Shown one piece after another: positions 58,028 through 64,000 of a stretch of DNA of 64,000 nt. The DNA lies in the NCBI RefSeq assembly GCF_036855935.1, contig NZ_JASPFK010000001.1, forward strand, positions 1,275,501 through 1,339,500, written 5' to 3'. The translations under genes were made by a program, and so were the position numbers. Every line of letters begins with the position of its first letter. Position 1 is the stretch's first letter. The notes beneath the pieces were generated by a model. It was not told where the DNA came from and searched no databases. It saw only the letters and a list, made by a program, of their open reading frames with translations. Source of the DNA: Sphingomonas sp. LR60. GTDB taxonomy: Bacteria > Pseudomonadota > Alphaproteobacteria > Sphingomonadales > Sphingomonadaceae.

Positions 58028-58879
58028 TTAGGGCAGCGCTTCTCGCAAGCCGGCGATCAAGGCGGCGTCGGCGGGCAGGTGTGCGGCGAAGACCAGTCCG
58101 ACGTCGCGGCTCGCGTCGAAATCTTCCAGCGGCACGCGCGCGACGCCGTCGGCTTGGAAGCTCTCCGGCATCACCGTGATGCCCAACCGCGCACGGACGT
58201 GCGACAGGGCGCGATCGTCGCTGGTCGTGCGCGCCGGGAAGAACGGACGGACGCCGCGTGCGGTGAAGAAGCGGCTTGTCTCCGACAGCATCTCGCAATG
58301 GCGGCGGACGATCATCGGTTCGTGCGCGATCTCCTCGGCGCGCAGCGATGCGCGCGCGGCGAGCGGATGCGTCGCGCCGATCGCCAGCGCATAGCCCTCG
58401 GTGAGCAGATGCTGCCCGGCACTGCGATCGTCGCCGTCGCGCAGGATCGTCAGCGCGGCGTCGATCCGTCCGCGCGCGAGCCGGGCACGCAGGTCGCGTT
58501 CGTTGCCCTCGACCAGTTCGACGCGCTCGCAGGTGCGCGTCGCCAGCCAGCGCTCGATCCAGTGGCGCGGGATCGTGGTCAGCACGCCGACCCGCAGCAG
58601 TGGGGCGGATGCGGAGCCGGTCACCGCGCGCTCGGCGGCGGCGAACCCGCTCTCGATCGCGCGCGCGTGGGCGAGCAGGCCGGCACCCGCCTCGGTCAGC
58701 GCGACACGGCGGTTGGTGCGGTTGAACAGCGTGCGGCCGAGCGACGCCTCCAGCCGGGCGATGCCGACCGACAGCGTGGGTTGCGTGACGTTGCACGCGG
58801 CGGCGGCGCGCGAGAAATTGCCGGTGTCGACCACCGCGAGGAAATAGCGCAAGTGATAGCGGTCGATCATAGACGACAT
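58028..58879 (-). CDS. LysR-family transcriptional regulator
   Basis: A 283-residue regulator. The N-terminal helix-turn-helix (residues 6-65) reads LRYFLAVVDTGNFSRAAAAC, then TQPTLSVGIARLEASLGRTL. The rest is the periplasmic-binding-like effector domain, beginning about residue 93 (LRVGVLTTIPRHW). It is divergent from liuA with a 205-base gap containing a dispersed palindrome, so it may control the leucine genes. Many liu clusters use a MerR-type regulator instead, so the link is only positional. Two adjacent ATG codons make the exact start uncertain by three residues. Confidence 0.9.
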   Translation of the reverse strand: MSSMIDRYHLRYFLAVVDTGNFSRAAAACNVTQPTLSVGIARLEASLGRTLFNRTNRRVALTEAGAGLLAHARAIESGFAAAERAVTGSASAPLLRVGVLTTIPRHWIERWLATRTCERVELVEGNERDLRARLARGRIDAALTILRDGDDRSAGQHLLTEGYALAIGATHPLAARASLRAEEIAHEPMIVRRHCEMLSETSRFFTARGVRPFFPARTTSDDRALSHVRARLGITVMPESFQADGVARVPLEDFDASRDVGLVFAAHLPADAALIAGLREALP

Positions 58880-58963
58880 CTATACCCAGTTTCGGCGCGT
58901 TTCAATTTTGCCGGGTGACCTCGACACTCTACAGAGTGTTCTATCAAGCGGCGTCACCCACGC

Positions 58964-59028
58964 CGTTCGTGCTGAGCCTGTCGAAGCACGTGCCTTGGGG
59001 CACGCCCTTCGACAAGCTCAGGGCGAAC
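58964..59028. repeat. REP-like palindrome (GAGCCTGTCGAAG type)
   Basis: GTTCGTGCTGAGCCTGTCGA pairs with CTTCGACAAGCTCAGGGCGA across a nested hairpin CGTGCC-TTGG-GGCACG. This is a widespread sphingomonad intergenic element. Here it sits in the control region between the LysR gene and liuA. Confidence 0.8.
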
Positions 59029-59084
59029 GGGGGTGATGATCGTAAAAGCCCGGCAAGACGGGCAAGGACGGATAGGAGAGAGCG

Positions 59085-60251
59085 ATGGACCTCGATTTCG
59101 GTCTGGGCGAGATGGCGGACACGATCCGCGAGACGGTGCGACGCTTCGCGGCCGATCGGATCGCGCCGATCGCGGCGCAGGTCGATGCCGAGGATCGCTT
59201 TGCGCGCGAGTTGTGGCCGGAGATGGGCGCGCTGGGGCTGCACGGCATCACCGTCGAGGAGGCCGATGGCGGGCTGGGGCTCGGCTATCTGGAGCATGTG
59301 ATTGCGTGCGAGGAGGTCAGCCGCGCCTCGGCGGCGATCGGGCTCAGCTATGGCGCGCATTCCAACCTGTGCGTCAACCAGATCCGCCGCTGGGGCTCGG
59401 CCGAGCAGAAGGCCAAGTATCTGCCGAAGCTGGTCTCGGGCGAGCATGTCGGCAGCCTGGCGATGTCCGAGGCTGGTGCGGGATCGGACGTCGTGTCGAT
59501 GAAGCTGCGCGCGACCAAGGTCGATGGCGGGTGGCGGCTGAACGGCACCAAGTTCTGGATCACCAATGCGGCCTATGCCGATACCCTGGTCGTCTATGCC
59601 AAAACCGATGTGGAGGCGGGGTCGAAGGGGATTACCGCGTTCCTGATCGAAAAGGGCTTCGACGGGTTTTCGATCGGGCAGAAGATCGACAAGCTGGGGA
59701 TGCGCGGATCGCCGACCGCCGAACTGGTGTTCGACGATTGCTTCGTCGCGGATGCGCAGGTGATGGGGCCGCTGAACGGCGGGGTGAAGGTGTTGATGTC
59801 GGGGCTCGATTACGAGCGTGTCGTGCTGTCGGGTATCCAGCTGGGCATCATGCAGGCGTGTATCGACACGGTGCTGCCCTATGTTCGCGAACGCAAGCAG
59901 TTCGGGCGGGCGATCGGCGAGTTCCAGCTGATGCAGGCGAAGGTCGCCGACATGTATGTCGCGCTCAATTCGGCGCGGGCCTATGTCTATGCGGTGGCGA
60001 AGGCGTGCGACGCGGGGCGGACGACGCGCTTCGATGCGGCGGGGTGCATCCTGCTCGCCTCCGAAAGCGCGGTGAAGGTGGCAGGCGAGGCGATCCAGGC
60101 GCTGGGCGGCGCGGGCTATACCAAGGACTGGCCGGTCGAGCGTTATTGGCGCGACGCCAAGTTGCTCGATATCGGCGCGGGGACCAACGAAGTGCGACGG
60201 ATGCTGATCGGGCGCGAGCTGATCGGGCACGACGCGCCGAGGGCGCAATGA
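59085..60251 (+). CDS. liuA: Isovaleryl-CoA dehydrogenase
   Basis: A 388-residue acyl-CoA dehydrogenase that oxidises isovaleryl-CoA to 3-methylcrotonyl-CoA with FAD, in leucine breakdown. The N-terminal helical domain is followed by [19 protein letters not shown] and WITNAAYAD (FAD and substrate contacts). The C-terminal domain has [15 protein letters not shown] and [11 protein letters not shown]. Glu244 in [10 protein letters not shown] is the catalytic base at the position used by isovaleryl-CoA dehydrogenases rather than by medium-chain enzymes, which supports this assignment. ATG 59085 has GGAGAG upstream. Its stop overlaps liuB. Confidence 0.94.
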   Translation: MDLDFGLGEMADTIRETVRRFAADRIAPIAAQVDAEDRFARELWPEMGALGLHGITVEEADGGLGLGYLEHVIACEEVSRASAAIGLSYGAHSNLCVNQIRRWGSAEQKAKYLPKLVSGEHVGSLAMSEAGAGSDVVSMKLRATKVDGGWRLNGTKFWITNAAYADTLVVYAKTDVEAGSKGITAFLIEKGFDGFSIGQKIDKLGMRGSPTAELVFDDCFVADAQVMGPLNGGVKVLMSGLDYERVVLSGIQLGIMQACIDTVLPYVRERKQFGRAIGEFQLMQAKVADMYVALNSARAYVYAVAKACDAGRTTRFDAAGCILLASESAVKVAGEAIQALGGAGYTKDWPVERYWRDAKLLDIGAGTNEVRRMLIGRELIGHDAPRAQ

Positions 60252-61843
60252 CCGCGATCCGCTCGCTGGTCGATACGGGCGCGGCGACGTTCGCGGCCAA
60301 TGACGCGCACAACCGCGCGCTGGCGGCGGCGTTGCGCGAGAAGGCGGCGGCGAGCGCGCTGGGCGGGTCCGAGCAGCATCGCGCGCGGCATGTCGCACGC
60401 GGGAAGCTGCTGCCACGCGAGCGGGTCGACCGGCTGCTCGATCCGGCCGCGCCGTTCCTGGAGATCGGCGCGCTGGCGGCGAACGGTATGTACGAAGATG
60501 GCGCGCCGGGCGCCGGGATGATCGCGGGCGTCGGGCGCGTATCGGGGCGCGAGTGCATGATCGTCGCCAATGATCCGACCGTGAAGGGCGGCGCCTATTT
60601 TCCGATGACGGTGAAGAAGCATCTGCGCGCGCAGGAGATCGCGCGCGAAAACCGCTTGCCGTGCGTCTATCTGGTCGACAGCGGCGGGGCGAACCTGCCG
60701 CATCAGGCGGAGGTGTTCCCCGATCGCGAGCATTTCGGGCGGATCTTCTTCAATCAGGCACAGATGTCGGCGGAAGGCATCGCGCAGATCGCGTGCGTGA
60801 TGGGGAGTTGCACCGCGGGCGGCGCCTATGTGCCGGCGATGTCGGACGAAAGCGTGATCGTGCGCAACCAGGGGACGATCTTCCTCGCCGGACCGCCGCT
60901 GGTCAAGGCGGCGACGGGCGAGGTGATCTCGGCCGAGGAATTGGGCGGGGCGGAGACGCATGGGCGACGGTCGGGGGTTGTCGACCATGTCGCCGAGAAT
61001 GACGAACATGCGCTGCTGATCGTCCGCGATATCGTCGCGACGTTGGGCAAGGCGCGCGCGCCCGATGTGTCGCTTGCCGAGCCGCGCGCACCGTTGCTCG
61101 ACGCGCGGGAGCTGTACGGGATCGTGCCGCAGGACGTGCGGGCGCCGTATGACGTGCGCGAGGTGATCGGGCGGATCGTCGACGGCTCGGAGTTTCACGA
61201 GTTCAAGGCGCTGTACGGCACCACCCTGGTGTGCGGCTTCGCGCATATCTGGGGGATGCCGGTCGCGATCCTGGCCAACAACGGCGTGTTGTTCAGCGAG
61301 TCGGCGCTGAAGGGCGCGCATTTCATTGAGCTGGCGTGCCAGCGGCGCATCCCCTTGCTGTTCCTGCAGAACATTTCCGGCTTCATGGTCGGCGGAAAGT
61401 ATGAGGCGGAGGGGATCGCCAAGAACGGCGCGAAGCTGGTGACGGCGGTCGCGACCGCATCGGTGCCGAAGATCACATTGTTGATCGGCGGCAGCTTCGG
61501 GGCGGGCAATTACGGGATGTGCGGGCGCGCTTATTCGCCGCGCTTTCTGTTCAGCTGGCCGAACGCGCGGATCTCGGTGATGGGGGGCGAGCAGGCGGCG
61601 AGCGTGTTGGCGACGGTCCACCGCGACGCGGAGACGTGGACACCCGAGGAAGCCGAGCGCTTCAAGGCGCCGATTCGCCAGAAATATGAGGACGAGGGCA
61701 ATCCTTATTACGCCACCGCGCGGCTGTGGGATGACGGGATCATCGATCCGGTGCAGACCCGCGACGTGCTGGGGCTCGCCTTTGCCGCGACGCTGAACGC
61801 GCCGGTGCCCGAACGCGCGCAGTTCGGCGTGTTCCGGATGTGA
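60248..61843 (+). CDS. liuB: 3-methylcrotonyl-CoA carboxylase beta subunit (carboxyltransferase)
   Basis: A 531-residue carboxyltransferase that moves CO2 from biotin to 3-methylcrotonyl-CoA. The two crotonase-like halves are visible. The first has [38 protein letters not shown] and [16 protein letters not shown]. The second has [39 protein letters not shown] and [20 protein letters not shown]. The last two blocks are typical of methylcrotonyl rather than propionyl enzymes. ATG 60248 overlaps the liuA stop. It needs the biotin subunit encoded at 62328. Confidence 0.95.
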   Translation: MTAIRSLVDTGAATFAANDAHNRALAAALREKAAASALGGSEQHRARHVARGKLLPRERVDRLLDPAAPFLEIGALAANGMYEDGAPGAGMIAGVGRVSGRECMIVANDPTVKGGAYFPMTVKKHLRAQEIARENRLPCVYLVDSGGANLPHQAEVFPDREHFGRIFFNQAQMSAEGIAQIACVMGSCTAGGAYVPAMSDESVIVRNQGTIFLAGPPLVKAATGEVISAEELGGAETHGRRSGVVDHVAENDEHALLIVRDIVATLGKARAPDVSLAEPRAPLLDARELYGIVPQDVRAPYDVREVIGRIVDGSEFHEFKALYGTTLVCGFAHIWGMPVAILANNGVLFSESALKGAHFIELACQRRIPLLFLQNISGFMVGGKYEAEGIAKNGAKLVTAVATASVPKITLLIGGSFGAGNYGMCGRAYSPRFLFSWPNARISVMGGEQAASVLATVHRDAETWTPEEAERFKAPIRQKYEDEGNPYYATARLWDDGIIDPVQTRDVLGLAFAATLNAPVPERAQFGVFRM

Positions 61844-61857
61844 TCCCAGGAGAGACG

Positions 61858-62327
61858 ATGATGATCCTGCTGATGCTGTTGGCGCAGACCACGCCCGTCG
61901 CCCCGATCGTCAAGGGCACCGCCTTGCCGCCGCCGGGCACCGAAGAGGCGCAAGTGATGGCGCCGGTCGAGGCGCTGCTCCGCGCGATCGAGACCAGCGA
62001 CCGCAGCGCCGCGCTCGCCGTGACCTTGCCCGAGGGGACGATCACCGCGACGCGCACCGGGCCGGACGGCTCGCCCCAGCGGCGGACGCTGCGCTGGGCC
62101 GACTGGGCGGCGCAGCTCACCCCCGAGCAAGGCCAGGTCGTCGAGAAGCAGGGAACGCCCGCGATCGAGATCGACGACAATGCCGCGATGGTATGGGCGC
62201 CCTATACCGTCACCGTTGCGGGCAAGCCGGTGCAATGCGGGTATAATCTGTTCGACGTGGTGCGCGGGGCGGCGGGATGGAGGATCCTGAACGTCACCTA
62301 TTCGGCGCGCGAGACGGGGTGCACGCC

Positions 62328-62331
<4 letters not shown>
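61858..62331 (+). CDS. NTF2/SnoaL-like small protein between liuB and liuD
   Basis: A 157-residue protein. ATG 61858 has AGGAGA five bases upstream. A short hydrophobic start (MMILLMLLAQ) may be a signal peptide. The body, beginning EEAQVMAPVEALLRAIETSD and ending with a strand-rich part (AAMVWAPYTVTVAGKPVQCG, then GWRILNVTYSARETGC), has the outline of the NTF2-like/lumazine-binding fold of DUF4440-type proteins. No catalytic residues can be named. It is locked into the operon: it follows liuB by 14 bases and its stop overlaps the liuD start. Confidence 0.7.

Positions 62332-64000
<1,669 letters not shown>

Overview
The window looks like an alphaproteobacterial chromosome, most probably a Sphingomonas-like sphingomonad. 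This is inferred from the high GC content, large TonB-dependent receptors of the Xanthomonas/Caulobacter type, tandem flavin-dependent halogenase genes with cupin-like partners in a sugar-polymer locus, an Eps-type exopolysaccharide cluster with a PEP-CTERM protein, and short palindromic intergenic repeats typical of that group. No rRNA, tRNA, CRISPR array or insertion sequence was seen.

Layout. 1-276: end of a TetR-type regulator. 397-9946: a peptide-scavenging region, with an M20 peptidase and a large zinc metalloprotease on the minus strand, divergent from an Lrp/AsnC regulator, then a TonB receptor and an AbgB-like amidohydrolase. 10071-29699: a plant-polysaccharide (glucuronoxylan-like) locus, with GH10 xylanase, a 1178-aa TonB receptor, four consecutive flavin-dependent halogenase homologues translationally coupled to a cupin-like oxygenase, a second cupin-like gene, GH5, GH2, mannonate dehydratase (UxuA) and a GH16 lipoprotein. 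29961-33089: a DUF1501/DUF1800 secreted pair. 33416-48023: exopolysaccharide cluster with glycosyltransferases, EpsG/EpsF/EpsE, a flippase, a pyruvyl transferase, an EpsL-like outer-membrane barrel, a second GH16 enzyme and a PEP-CTERM protein. 48414-57284: a putative porin, a tiny membrane ORF and kdpFABCDE for high-affinity K+ uptake. 57583-58879: a small UVR-motif protein and a LysR regulator. 59085-64000: leucine/isovalerate catabolism (liuA, liuB, an NTF2-like protein and liuD, which runs off the window).

How the genes work together. The xylan locus has secreted and lipid-anchored hydrolases, an outer-membrane importer and UxuA for glucuronate-derived sugar acid, so it reads as one carbon-acquisition unit. 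What the halogenases and cupin proteins do in it is not known. The second halogenase homologue has lost the catalytic Lys, the catalytic Glu and the WxWxIP motif, yet it stays in the coupled operon.

Data quality. Seven otherwise intact genes (metalloprotease, halogenase 4, GH2, uxuA, DUF1800, epsE, kdpA) each carry one single-base frameshift. Four are one G short in runs of 5-6 G. This pattern points to consensus errors in the assembly rather than real gene decay, so each is annotated as one gene with the shift noted.
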